Shown here in pieces: positions 1 through 11,200 of a stretch of 64,000 nucleotides of DNA; position 1 is the first letter of the stretch, and every line of letters starts with the position of its first letter. Under the pieces are notes generated by a model. The model was not told where the DNA came from. It saw nothing but the letters and a program-made list of their open reading frames with translations, and did not search any database. The position numbers were made by a program, and so were the translations under genes. The stretch is from Ceratothoa steindachneri (lineage: Eukaryota; Arthropoda; Malacostraca; Isopoda; Cymothoidae): NCBI GenBank assembly GCA_963969495.1, contig OZ018324.1, positions 136,368,327 through 136,432,326 on the forward strand. Direction: 5' to 3'.

Positions 1-1064
1 GCTACCTGTCCACCCCGGTACGGTGACGAACGGGCGGGGATGGGGGGTTACCGCTTGTCTTTTGTACTCTGGATGGGTCTTGCACTTCCCTTTGTAGAGG
101 GATGAAATTTAGGAAGAAAGGGAACCTCCTTGTTATTTAACTTTTGTTAGTTGGGCGTATGCTAAGAGTCGTGAGGGGATTCCCGCCGCTGAGCGTGACC
201 TTTCTTTTTATTGCTTCGAGGAGGGTGGGGGTATCTAATAAATCAGTCTGTTTAGGCTAAATTGGTTTTTCGACTTGTATGCCATTGTTGGCGGTCGCCC
301 GAGAAAACCTTCCCTTAAATAAAAAAAATACTTGCAAACCCATTGAGTTCTTCCTGAACCGAGCACTGTTTCGGTGGTGAGCGCCCACTGTGGGCCCTTC
401 CTAAAGACCTATAAAACTGTTTTGGCCGCGAAGCTGCAGCTGTCTGTGGCCCATGTTGAATGGACCCTCCCTGAATACCCGTTGATTATTCACTTCAACA
501 CCCTTTCAGCCCTTCTTGTACCCCATCCAGACTATAGTCGACATCACTTTAGACCTTTACCCTCTCTCTCCTCGTCCATCCTATAATAGTTTATAGCTTA
601 AAGAACTGATAGGTCCTTAGTTGATATGGATGCAGTCATCGCTAGGAATGCCACTGCTTTTATTTCATGATTATTGTATTGCTAATTTATCACCATTATT
701 TAATTATTATTTTGAATTCATTTAATATAACATTGTCATTATTCTGACTACTACTTAATTATCACTCCCTATATAAATGAAGCGCATTTACCCTACAATC
801 GCTCGTCGGTCATCCACCAGTTTTGTTTCCAATGCTCTTTGATCATAAATTTGAGAAGAGGTTGATCTCCGTGCCAATTGGTTTGAAACATTTAGAAATG
901 CACCGCGAGCCCAACATTTGAAGTTGAATTGGTTATGGTATGCAATGGCCTTCTGTCGCTTCTACTGTACTTTACTTGAATCTGGAGATCTGTTGTCATT
1001 TCTCCCCCTTGCCAGTCCTGTCGCTTCTCATCTAAATAGAATCTTTTCCCCGACGGCAGCGCAG
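1..1064. other. Upstream intron/flank of Arp5, no exon recognised
   Basis: AT-rich DNA with short open frames but no similarity I recognise. By gene structure it should be intron of Arp5. A 70-codon frame at 374-586 (+) has no flanking splice sites that fit and is not called. Confidence 0.6.
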
Positions 1065-1301
1065 ATCCACGTTGGCGAGCTGCTCTTCCAGCCCAGTATG
1101 TACGGCATCGAGCAGGGTGGTGTGGGCGACGCAATGGCCTATGTCCTCGGCCTGCATTCCCCGGAACAGCAAGCGAGGCTCGCGGAAAACGTGTTCGTGA
1201 CGGGCGCCACTGCCAAAATGCGCGGGCTCAAGGAGCGTCTCGAACGGGAGCTCCTCTCCATCAGGCCATTTCAATCCTCCTTCAACGTTCGCTTGGCGAA
1301 G
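1065..1301 (+). CDS. Arp5: Arp5 exon (actin-fold subdomain, 79 codons)
   Basis: The acceptor is tttccccgacggcagcgcag and the donor gtgagt; 237 bp, phase 0 at both ends. It encodes IHVGELLFQPSMYGIEQGG through SSFNVRLAK. The reading frame stays open upstream and downstream, but similarity to ARP5 stops exactly at these splice sites. Confidence 0.92.
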
Positions 1302-4300
1302 GTGAGTTGCCTAACTTCGCGGTTGACTGTTGCACTTCTAGACATTTCCTCTCGTTTTTGCCACTTTCCTTACACGCGTCTTCTCAACTTATTTTCTTGG
1401 CTTGTTTGCCGACCAGCTTCCGTCCATTCATTCCTGGTAGAGGGGTGGGGTAGGGGCTCCGGTTCACCCCTCCCGCTTTGCTCCAGTTGAGGGGGCTAAC
1501 ATGTTTGTACCCCTACCCCATCTTCTTTTCCCTTATCTATCCTTTTACGCCACCACAAAGTGTCAGGTGATACCTGGAGGCTTGTGTGCCCTTCCGGCCT
1601 CAATAACTACAGTTCGCCCATCCCGGCTACATTGCATTGTGGCAGGGCAAAGAAGCGGGCCCAATTAAACGATCATTATTAAAATGGAAGAAGGTTGGAG
1701 TTTGCTCCTTTTTTTTCTCTCTCTCTCTGCCTCTTCCATTGATTACCTACTCCCGGTGCTGACAAGTTCTAATGTCCCTTTTCTTGAATCGCCCCCCATC
1801 CTCCCACGGTGTCAGACACACGTCGTAGAAGACATGTCTGCATCCTTGCGAGGAAGTACCGGGGTAGGCGGATGCTTTCGTCTAATATGCATACAAGTCA
1901 GGTAAATTGACCTGAGACGATTCCTGACTAGACGAGATGGTACCACACATACCGCCCCACCACTACGAAGGGCCTTCGGCGTGGAGAAATTGATGAGTGT
2001 CATTTTGCTTAATATGGCATGAAAGAGGTGGGTAGCTTTAATGCCGTCGAATCGCGCCGACCTCGGCATGGTGGGAACGTGTCAATTGTCGAAGTAGTCG
2101 TCGAGTAAATTTCCTTGTTTTTTTAGGAGGGGATTTGACCAGCCAGACCATTATTCCTGTTGGCTGCCTCTTCTATTTCGTCTTCTTTGTTTTACATCCT
2201 ACAACTTTGATGTAGACCAAGGCCGTTATTGGGTAATAAGCTAAAGGAAGCAATGTAATTTTTACGCTGGGTGAACAATTCTAGAATCAGTAATTGGGTT
2301 AATTGAAACATTGCGATTTTTACCTTTGATAAACATAATTCTCTCAGATCAGTTATTGGGTAGAGTTAAACGAATGCCGAGATGACACCCACTATACTTT
2401 CTCAAGGGCCACCTTCAAAAAAACAAAAAGAGGAAAATATTTGCGACCTATAGATTACTCTCCTTCCCACATTCGTCCGTCTACCATTCTGTCAGTCTAT
2501 TTTTCATCTGCCTGGATATCATTTTTGTGTTTGAGGATCTGTGGTCACTGCTTACAATTGTGTTGTTGAAATGCGGTGGTCAGGTAGTCGGCGGATAGTG
2601 GTCATCGCGCTCGCCCATTCTTGTCTTGTGCTGGCCGTTGTAGATCCTCGTAATGAGGTTACGCCTCCTGCCCACTTACTTGGGTTTTGGGGTGGAGTCA
2701 AAGCACATTTAAAAAGAAAGAACCGAGTGACTCATTTCAGCCATTATCAAAAAATCTATCAGAGTAAAAGACTAGGTTAACTTCTTCAGAAGCCCATCCC
2801 CACTCTATTTAAATTTCCTGGATTTACCTCGTAAATTTCAAAATCCATATCTTAATTTCCCTTCTCACGAATGTTGCAAATCCTCACTCAAGCGGCGATT
2901 TTTTCGTAGGATGCTCTTTGGCCAACCTTTGTACCAGTACGGCGCTTTCCCTTACTTTACCAGTGTAGCTTTTGCGAAACGAGCGCACATAATTCGGACC
3001 ATCGTCCGTTAAAAGTCAAACCTAGAGTTTAAATAAGGGAAAAGTGGTGTCGTTAGGGTCGTTGGCTAAATCTGAAGAGGGTTCTAAAGCCCCAGCTAAA
3101 ATCAATCAACGTCTGCATGCGAAGGAAGAGACAACTGTGTGTTGGCATTTGTCTGCCACAGACTTACTACCCCGCCTAAGTGGCGGCAGATACCAAAGGT
3201 CACCGAAATATTGTGTACCCTCGCCCAGACCCGTAAATTTGACACCTGTTCCAGTGGTCTCGAGACCGCAAGGGGATGTCAGATGACATCTGGGCCCTCC
3301 CAGCCCCAATGGTGACAGGATCATGATCATCTGTAGCTATATATCCACATATTTTTACACTTGCTTCTACCTCACCACTTTTATAGATCTTGTGACAAAC
3401 TTTCTGGTCGGATTGCTCTCGTTAGTGTTTACTTTAAATACCCCTCCCCCTTTCCAAATAAGCTAGGAGGAAAGAGCACCCCCCTCCCCCAAATTACTTA
3501 ACTTGGCTATGTATATATTTTTTATTTCTAATTTCGCCACTTTCTTTACAAAGGTCTTGACTGAGAGGTCTATGTTGATTCTGCTAAAAAAAGGCGGGGG
3601 GGGACCCCTCATGCCTTCCAGTCCTGCCTTCGAGGGGGCTATACTCCGTATTTACGCCCCCCACCCCTTTTTTTCAAATGCCAGGCATCGATGTATACAG
3701 AGAGACTTATGAGGAACTGTTTTATGATAAAAAAAAAACAAATCTTTCTACCTGGTTAAATGTACCATTAAGGCGTTGCTTGCTGGAGGAACGCAGGATT
3801 GGTTGGCTCAATCCCTGAAAGAAACTTTACGCTTGAGAACATAATTGCGTGTTGCGTATCGTCTGTTTGGATCCACTTAACTGGCTATGGCCTAACCGAG
3901 TAGAAACCTTCCTTTCGATTTGAGTGAAGTTATTTCCAATTGTGCGGTCTTAGTCGCCCGATAAGGTATGGATTCACATAGTTTGTAGCTTCCGCCACAC
4001 GTTGTAAATATCTGGTTTGTAACGCGTGTTAAACTGTAAGTCTCCAGTTAGAAATGATTCGAGACCTCGAGTTTTCAGATCAATGATGAATTCCGACAGT
4101 GATTTTTAATTCTCTTTAGAATCCCGAGTTGGATGCTTGGCTGGGAGCACGCGATATGGTTTCAGAAATTCTTGACCACGGACTTACGAGGCAGGAGTAC
4201 GACGAACGAGGAGGGGGCTACGTCAAAAAACATAAATTTGGTGAGTGTTTGGTTTGGGCAAGCATTTCATTGTTGTTGAGATCTAATGCTTTGCTCAAGT

Positions 4301-4495
4301 GGAGGGCTGGGTGTAATTCATTTTCGAGGATAGTTTAGGTTCGCCAGGCGACCCTCCTCTTGAGACCCATTTACCACAATGTTATTTTATTCTCAAACCT
4401 AAACTATTTGTTTCTTTGCAGGCAACGAATACTGGGAACCGCAAATACCAACAATTTCGGAACTGAACTTAACCACCAAATCTGTATCTGTTTAA
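1065..4495 (+). CDS. Arp5: Actin-related protein 5, C-terminal exons (partial gene)
   Basis: Three exons, 1065-1301, 4120-4240 and 4422-4495, join in phase to 143 codons plus TAA. The encoded sequence resembles the C-terminal third of ARP5/ACTR5, a nuclear actin-fold subunit of the INO80 chromatin remodelling complex. Diagnostic stretches are ELLFQPSMYGIEQ, NVFVTGATAKMRGLKERLE and LLSIRPFQSSFNVRLAK in exon one, then DAWLGARD and TRQEYDERGGGYVKKH in exon two. These match the family's conserved LLFQPSM, the actin-like glycine-rich turn, RPF.SSF, DAW.GARD and the KEYEEKGGEYLKEH-like motif. Splice sites are canonical: GCGAAG/gtgagt, tctctttag/AAT, AATTTG/gtgagt, tttctttgcag/GC. The tail after the last conserved motif is only about 24 residues. 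The 5' two thirds of the gene lies upstream of this window. An alternative acceptor at 1060 would add 5 bases, so the first exon start is the least certain point. AATAAA at 4568-4573 follows the stop by 73 bp. Confidence 0.93.
1302..4119 (+). other. Arp5 intron, 2.8 kb
   Basis: Bounded by gtgagt and ctctttag. It contains pyrimidine-rich tracts, an imperfect direct repeat of about 68 bp near 2250-2380 (shared core cagtaattgggt / cagttattgggt), and a stretch at about 3040-3330 ending in a GATGTCAGATGACATCTGGG block that resembles sequence near 46510. No exon is seen in it. Confidence 0.7.
4120..4240 (+). CDS. Arp5: Arp5 penultimate exon
   Basis: The acceptor is ttaattctctttag and the donor gtgagtg; 121 bp, entering at phase 0 and leaving one base. 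It encodes NPELDAWLGARDMVSEILD followed by TRQEYDERGGGYVKKHKF, the ARP5-specific C-terminal block. Confidence 0.92.
4422..4495 (+). CDS. Arp5: Arp5 terminal exon with stop
   Basis: The acceptor is gtttctttgcag. The exon completes a split glycine codon and encodes NEYWEPQIPTISELN and a short tail to TAA at 4493-4495. The tail is not strongly conserved in the family, so the call rests on phase, splice site and position. Confidence 0.85.
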
Positions 4496-5065
4496 TGGAT
4501 CATATACAGAAGGTAAACATTTATCTATAAATTAACTTAAAATTGAAAATTGTTAACATTTTAAAAAAATAAATTAGACATTTTTGTTAAGGCAATTTTA
4601 TAAGGTACTTTTGATTGCAACATTTTATAGCATTACGCCCTTGTACATATAAAACCGCAAGACTCCCCCCACTCCTATAAAAATGGAGGCTGACGTATTT
4701 ACAACTTAAATCCTATGGTAAGGTTGAAACTCTCAAGCTCGCTGGCAACGATGCATTTCTTTCACTCCAACACGCAGTAATACAACTGTTCGAGGACCCA
4801 GGCAATCACATTTGCACATGCATCGTCGTCGCAGTATTCTTATCACAAAGCCATCACCAATCACGAAGCGCCAGCACCGTTATACACATATTTAAACACT
4901 ATTTACAATTACACTATGTACACACTTTTTTTTTTTTTTACAATTTCTTAGATGTTGATACTTACAATAAGTAAAATAAAACTCTTAAATCTGTACATTG
5001 TATGTATGACAATAGAAATCTTATTTTTAAGGTAACTTGGTAAGGGATGAAGTGAACGGAGCTCC
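4496..5065. other. Convergent 3' UTR interval between Arp5 and the BTB gene
   Basis: 570 bp, AT-rich, with a T14 tract near 4926 and two plus-strand AATAAA hexamers. I find no minus-strand AATAAA here; the nearest (TTTATT on the plus strand at 4386-4391) lies inside the last Arp5 intron. The 3' untranslated regions may therefore overlap. Confidence 0.6.
4568..4573 (+). promoter_or_regulatory. Polyadenylation signal AATAAA for Arp5
   Basis: A canonical hexamer 73 bp after the Arp5 stop, in AT-rich DNA. A second AATAAA at 4975-4980 could serve a longer 3' end reaching almost to the stop codon of the convergent BTB gene. Confidence 0.6.
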
Positions 5066-5206
5066 TCACGCAATGTTCTGGCTTCTCAACAGACTTTCGA
5101 TCTGTGAGTCGGGAACTTTGTGGACAGTCAAAAGGTGGACTTTCATGTGGTAATGTCGGGAAAGAACTTTCTTACAAACTGGACACTTGGTTCGTTGTTG
5201 ATGGAC
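5066..5206 (-). CDS. BTB gene exon 7: second C2H2 finger and stop
   Basis: 141 bp after acceptor ttcacttcatttcag. Encodes [27 protein letters not shown] and a 16-residue tail ending at TGA (5068-5066). CX2CX12HX4H spacing is intact. The stop lies 570 bp from the convergent Arp5 stop. Confidence 0.93.
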   Translation of the reverse strand, partial: VHQQRTKCPVCKKVLSRHYHMKVHLLTVHKVPDSQIESLLRSQNIA

Positions 5207-8200
5207 CTGAAATGAAGTGAATCATTAGGAAGTCTGCTCAAGGTACTGGTGTATCCGTGAAAGATCCCCCCCCCCCCGTAAAATTGGTGTGATATCCAGC
5301 GTTGCCGGAATTTAATGGTACGAGAAAGATTTAAAGATTCAGGAAGACAGGATACAATACACCTAAAATCCAACCTGGTAATGTGCCACGAGAGATCCTT
5401 GATGCTTGAACACTTTGCCGCACACCTTGCAGATTGGGAGCCCCGCTTCGTTCACCCCGATGGACATCGGACTCGATTGATCACTCGCGGACCACTCTGC
5501 ACAAAAAATGTGCTGATTAAGAGAACTATTCATAAATGTTAGTTGTTTTCCTTAAATCCGATTGGTCAGTGTAATGAGAGGCTGAGTACAAGGAAAATTA
5601 TAATGGGGAAGAGAAGAAAAGGAAATATTGAAGACTTAATTTGTGTACCACTGTCATTCACGAAATATCAGATACTCAAAAGGTCTCGCTTCTTCAAGGT
5701 TGACTAAAACCTCTAATTTAATCATACAATCTCATTCCTAAAGTCTTTTCTGCATTTACTTTTATCTCCCTCACACCGTGAAAGGCTTCAATCAGCATTT
5801 CGAGATCCTCTCCTTAGTCACTAACACCAGGTCATCAGGATAAGCCAAAGCCTTAGAAGTGATCATTCCACTTGCTTAGATAAAGCGAAAGCAAAGTTGC
5901 TGAATGCAAGCTTAGGAGGAACACCCCATATATTTCCATCCCTGAATATATAGTATCAACTGCATCGCGTAATCAATAATATAGGAAGCTCTAGTTTGTC
6001 GCTCACTCGTTTTTTGTTCTCTTTACTTTCTTTCAACCTTACCCAGGCCTGAATAAAGCCGATAATGTGCAAACCCAAAACTCATTCAAAATATGCTCTC
6101 TCTCCCTTTAATGATTAGAATTTATGCCTCGCGGAATAAGCCCAGAATATCGTACGCGCCTTCTATCACACGGAAACCAGAACGGTCTTTTACATCACCG
6201 CGCCCTTGGCTTTACCGTCTTTGAATCCATCGAGGGAAGCGACGCTGCCGTCGTGACTCGACCGGTCTTCCTCAATCTCAGTGCGCTCCTCAGGCGAGCC
6301 ACTCCGGCTGCTCCCGCTATTCTCCGTCGGTTTGAGGTCTCCCTTGTCATCCCCACTGGGGCTCAATCGACCTCCGGCGGGAGCTCCGTCCACCGCCACG
6401 TCGTCGGTAGGTGGGCTGGTGCTGCCACCCTTCGGCGACCGTTTGAGGGAGGTGGGGCTCTTGTGATCGAAAGACTCGGGGTTCGCCTTGGCAGTCTCCT
6501 TCTTGGAAAGATCGTGGGTGGTGCCCTGTGATTCCCCGTTGGGGGGCGACGTGTCCTTCGCAAAAAGCGAGTTACGGTGGATGCTCAGGAAGTTGTTAGG
6601 AGACTGACGCGAGCCCGGCACCGGCTCCTTGTACGGGTTCGAGTTCATGTACGGAAGGTTCTCGGACCTAGGATGGAAAACGTAAAAGCTCAATCACCAT
6701 CTCGTTTGGGAGGAGAGACAATAACAAGAACAGAGAAGGCAATAAAACAAAAGACGAGAAGCCGAAAAAAGTACGGGGCTACACGAACTCCTGCAGCTAT
6801 AATAAACCAAATCCTTTGAGAATCGCAGATAACTAAATTCAAACCTTTACGCCAAATGACAGAGGGGTCGGAGATCTCAGAGAGCCTTCGGATGGAATAC
6901 ACACACACGTAGTGCATTTAATCATATAAACCGATTCCCACGCTGTGGTAAGTTTGCATCAACCACTAAAAACTACCCGCCTAATCGAGGCGCAATTCAG
7001 CGGATATGGCTTAACTTAGCAGTAATCGGAAGCGCCGTTTACAGTCGGATAGGTGGTAGCCCAACTCGGTCTTTATCGCAAAGCATCAAAGTACTCTTAA
7101 TAGGAGAAACTCCACAGATCCTTTGGGTTTTTTGTTGTTGCTTTTTTTCAATTTTAAAGCGAAAGCCAACGAGGGCATTTCACGCCCGTTTGTAATGCGA
7201 GATCTGTAAAGAATGGCAAAAATGTGAGATATAACTGCGCTTCTTACTTCTTTCTGACGGTAGCGGTCTAGAAAATATTTCAATGGGGAAGTGATCACTA
7301 CCCTGTAGGTCATCGACCACCTCCCAACCCCAAATCGCGCTGTGCATCCTTAAAGCACAGGGATAGAAAAGACAGGAAAATGAAGTGGTTCTGGTTTAGG
7401 ACATTTTATCTCCAGCTCGTAGATCAGGTCGGCATGGACATGGCCCCTGGTTTTGATTCTCCCCACAGGGGGTATCTACTGTTTAAGGGCCTCTGAAACC
7501 GTGCCACGATGCGGCGGAAGTACCCCCGACCCCCGCGTCGAAGTCGGCTGACAGTGCAGCTGAACTGCTACTACCTGAAAGGCGTTATTTAAAGCAAAGA
7601 GAAGAACGGAGAGATCAAGCCGGGTGTAAATGGCGCATCCTCCTGCCCGTCCCCCATCTGGTGGTGGTGGGAGTGCAAAACCCTTATACCACGGGAGGGT
7701 GGGCAGGAAGCACGTGCTCAGCATGGTCTCCTGCAAAAGGATAGCTAAGGGAAGACGGGAGCAGAAGAGCCTCCGCAGCTCCTGCCAGCTGGCTCAGAGT
7801 CCGCGGTAATTCCATTGAAGGAATATGCCCTCTAGGCCTAGCCCGGAGGAGATGCGGGGGTGCCTCTTCGAAAAGAAGACCCTCACGGGAATGGCCAGCT
7901 TCTAAGTCGTTACCTTTTCAGTGTATACCTCACGGTATACACTACCACTCGACTAAGGGCTATAAGAGGACAAAGGTGTGTCAAGCAGCCAGAACCTCTG
8001 TGGATAGAAGAGCAAGTTTGGAAGAGGGTAGGTGGGTATATAAAAAAGAGAAGTAAATATAGGCGCGTTCACTAACTAGTGGGGTGGATGATCACCTATT
8101 ATTATCATACCCTGGTGCTAGATGATCCCAGGATGGCATGCAGTTCATCAAGGCTACCGGTGGGAACAGTCCTCCCGGTACAAAGTTGGGGTAGAAAGGT

Positions 8201-11200
8201 TGAGGAGATAGCCATAATAATAAAATATAACATGCTAATAATGGTAATACTTCAGTTTAGGGGCGCTGTTTCTGGGCTATAATTTAGGCATCAGACGTCA
8301 TAAGGCGAAGCCCCTCATTTCGAAAGTAACTAAAAATGATAATTTTTGGCGGAAATAGCCTAAAGTAGGCGGCGCTATCGTCTTTATTATTTCGATAAAC
8401 GTGCAGAGCCGATCGCACGTTTATCGAAATAACAAAGACAATAGCGCCACCTAATTTAGGCTATTGCCGCCAAAAATTAAAATTTATTTAGTATATGAGT
8501 ATATACTGGGGGCTGTGCCCCCTTCCTCCCAATTCATTGAAACTCAGGATCATTGTAGGTGGCTTCTCCAGCAGTGATATCTCCCCCAAGAGCAGTCCCT
8601 TAAATTTTCTCAAAAAAGGTGAAACATATTGGAATGGACGAAATATTATGCGGCTAAGACCGGGGAACATTTTTTTTTTATAATTTTAGGAGCCTATCTG
8701 GCGCCTGCCCACTTAGGCATAAGTCGCCGGAATCACGACAGCCGAGACCTAGGCTACTTTAAAATAAGAATATGAAAACATAATGATAAAAAGGGAAGAT
8801 CATAACAAATAGGAAGCATTCTCCGGCGTCGGGAGGAGGTCCCCCTCACCCCGGCGCAGGAACGTGCGACCTACAAAGAAAACAATAACAAAAAAATAAA
8901 ACTTAGTTAAATAAAGAGGAGAAGCCCGGCCTCCCCCCAAAAGTCTATAAGTCCACAAGTCAATGTGCACGAACTCGCCCCGAGTACAAGGGACAGGCGG
9001 AAGCGAACCCGCCCAATCCGGTACCGGGACAGGTAACGTGCGCGGAGATCGCCCAGACTGGGGGACGAAGAGGCGTCACAATAGGGCGCTGGCGAGCGCT
9101 CCATCAGATAACGATGCGTCACACGAGTGTGCCGATTCGGAGACGACAGAAAGCGACCTAAAGCCGTCGCGGCATTGGGGAATAGGTCCATGGGAACAGT
9201 CGCGGCGCAATGGAAGTTCCCTTCGACCGTCTCCCATCTTCTTTGCCAAGCAGTCCGAAGAGCTGCCCGTATTCCTGCCATGTAGTCGGTGTGAGGAAGA
9301 GTGAAACGCTGGTCCGGTCGAAGAGTCCTCGCGGACTCTTTGGTGCCCTCATCGGCGCGCTCATTCCCCGCAATTCCTACATGTCCAGGAACCCAGCAGA
9401 AGATAATCTCGACATCCGCCCGGCTCGCCAAAACCGTGGCGTCACGGATATTGCGAACCAGGGGATGCGGAGATTCCAATGCCCCGAGAGCACTCAGGGC
9501 GCTTTGTGAGTCGCTATAGATCACAATCCGGTATCCGAACCGGGCACGTCGCGTAATCTCCCGTACCGAGTGGTGTATTGCCACCAGCTCGGCCGTGAAG
9601 ACAGACGAAGCGCCTGGCAGAGCCCCGCTGACTTCAAACAGAGGGGATACGGCGTGGAAGCAGACCCCCTCTTCGGAATTGGAGCCATCTGTATACACTG
9701 GCACTGTTCCAGCGTGACACGAGGTGTGCTCCAAAAAGGTCGAACGCAATACTCCCGGCGCTGTAGAAGCTTTGGGAGCAGAGGCGAGGCGACAAATAGC
9801 CAAATGTGGTACCCTCCAGGGTGGCGTCCTGGGCAGAATCAGGGGCGCCACCGGCAAGGAGTTTCCTGGCCCTAAACCCAAAGGGCTTAGGGAATGACTG
9901 GCGTCTCTCGGCGGCATAGGCACCGTCGAGATCAGCTGCGGATGCAGTGAGAGCTGTCCGCGACTGAGGGAGGCGCCGAGCTCGCGCGTACAGGCGAGTG
10001 ATGCACTGTACGCGGCGTAGAGCGATTGGTATCCCCAAAATCGACCAACAGGCTCTCAATGGGGGAAGTGCGGAAGGCACCGGTCGCAAGGCGAAGGCCG
10101 GTGTGGTGGATCGAGTCCACCTTCCGCATTAAAGATTCGTACTCGAGCTTCGAACTAACAAAGGATCGATAAAAAAATAAGGAAATAGCCCTATCAGCAC
10201 CCCAAGCGCTGAACGTCACGGAACGGAGAATATCCATGGCGCGGGTACAAGAGACCCTAAGGCTGCGAATAAGCCTCCCAGGTGAGGCGTCGGTCAAATA
10301 CAAGACCAAGGAAACGGTGCGATTCAAACACTTCCAGGCGTACCCCATTAAGAAACAAGTCTGGGTCTGGGTGGAGCCGTGGATGGCGGCAGAAGTGTAC
10401 CACCTTAATCTTGGACAAGGAAAACCGAAACCTGTGCGCTTCGGCATAGCGAGAGACGCGGTGCAATGCCTGTTAGGAGTCGACGCTCGAGAGTTGGCAT
10501 CTGGGCCGCGCCAAAAGAGATCGAAAGGTCGTCCACGTAGAGCGTAGCGAGAACATCTTCCGGCAGCACCGAGGTGATGCCGTTGATGCCCAGGGCAAAG
10601 AGTGTGACACTGAGGACACCCCTGCGACCACCCTCTTCCTGCTCCATTGGGCCGGAGAGGGCTCCCCCCCCCCCAACCAGTACGCGGAATCAACGATCTG
10701 CCAAAAATTCAGATATAAACATTGGGAGGCGTCCCCTCGCCCCCCATCGTGTGGCGAGTCTCCATGGTACCGTATCGCCATGCGGTATCATAGGCCTTCT
10801 CCAGATCGAAAAACACCGTGGCGTAGTGCTGTCTACGAAGGAAGGCCTCGCAGACGGCATTTTCCAGTCGGAGCAGAGCATCCGACGTGGAGTGGAACTT
10901 GCGGAAGCCGCAATGTTTACAAGACAGATGGCCTCCGCTGTCCATGAAAAATGCTAATCTAACATTTACCAATTTCTCCATCAACTTGCACACGCAAGAG
11001 GTTAGAGAGATTGGGCGGAAACCGGCCGGAGTAGAGTGATCTCTCCCCGGTTTGCGAAAGGCGAGGACAGTAGCGATTCGCCAGGAATCTGGGAGGAGAC
11101 CCTCCACCCAGATCCTGTTGAACAAATCTAACAGAAAGGCCATGCCTCGCTCACCCAGGTGTCGAAGCATGGCTTACGGGACATCGTCCGGACCATGGGT

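Noticed and set aside
374..586. 70-codon plus-strand frame upstream of Arp5
   Set aside because: No similarity to ARP5 or any family I know, and no splice sites fitting the required phase.
1032..1274. 80-codon minus-strand frame over the Arp5 exon
   Set aside because: Shadow of the coding strand.
6124..6531. 135-codon plus-strand frame
   Set aside because: Antisense shadow of BTB exon 5, whose phase and splice sites support the minus strand.
8963..9304. Plus-strand frames of 99-113 codons across 8.9-9.9 kb
   Set aside because: Shadows of the LINE RNase H frame on the minus strand.
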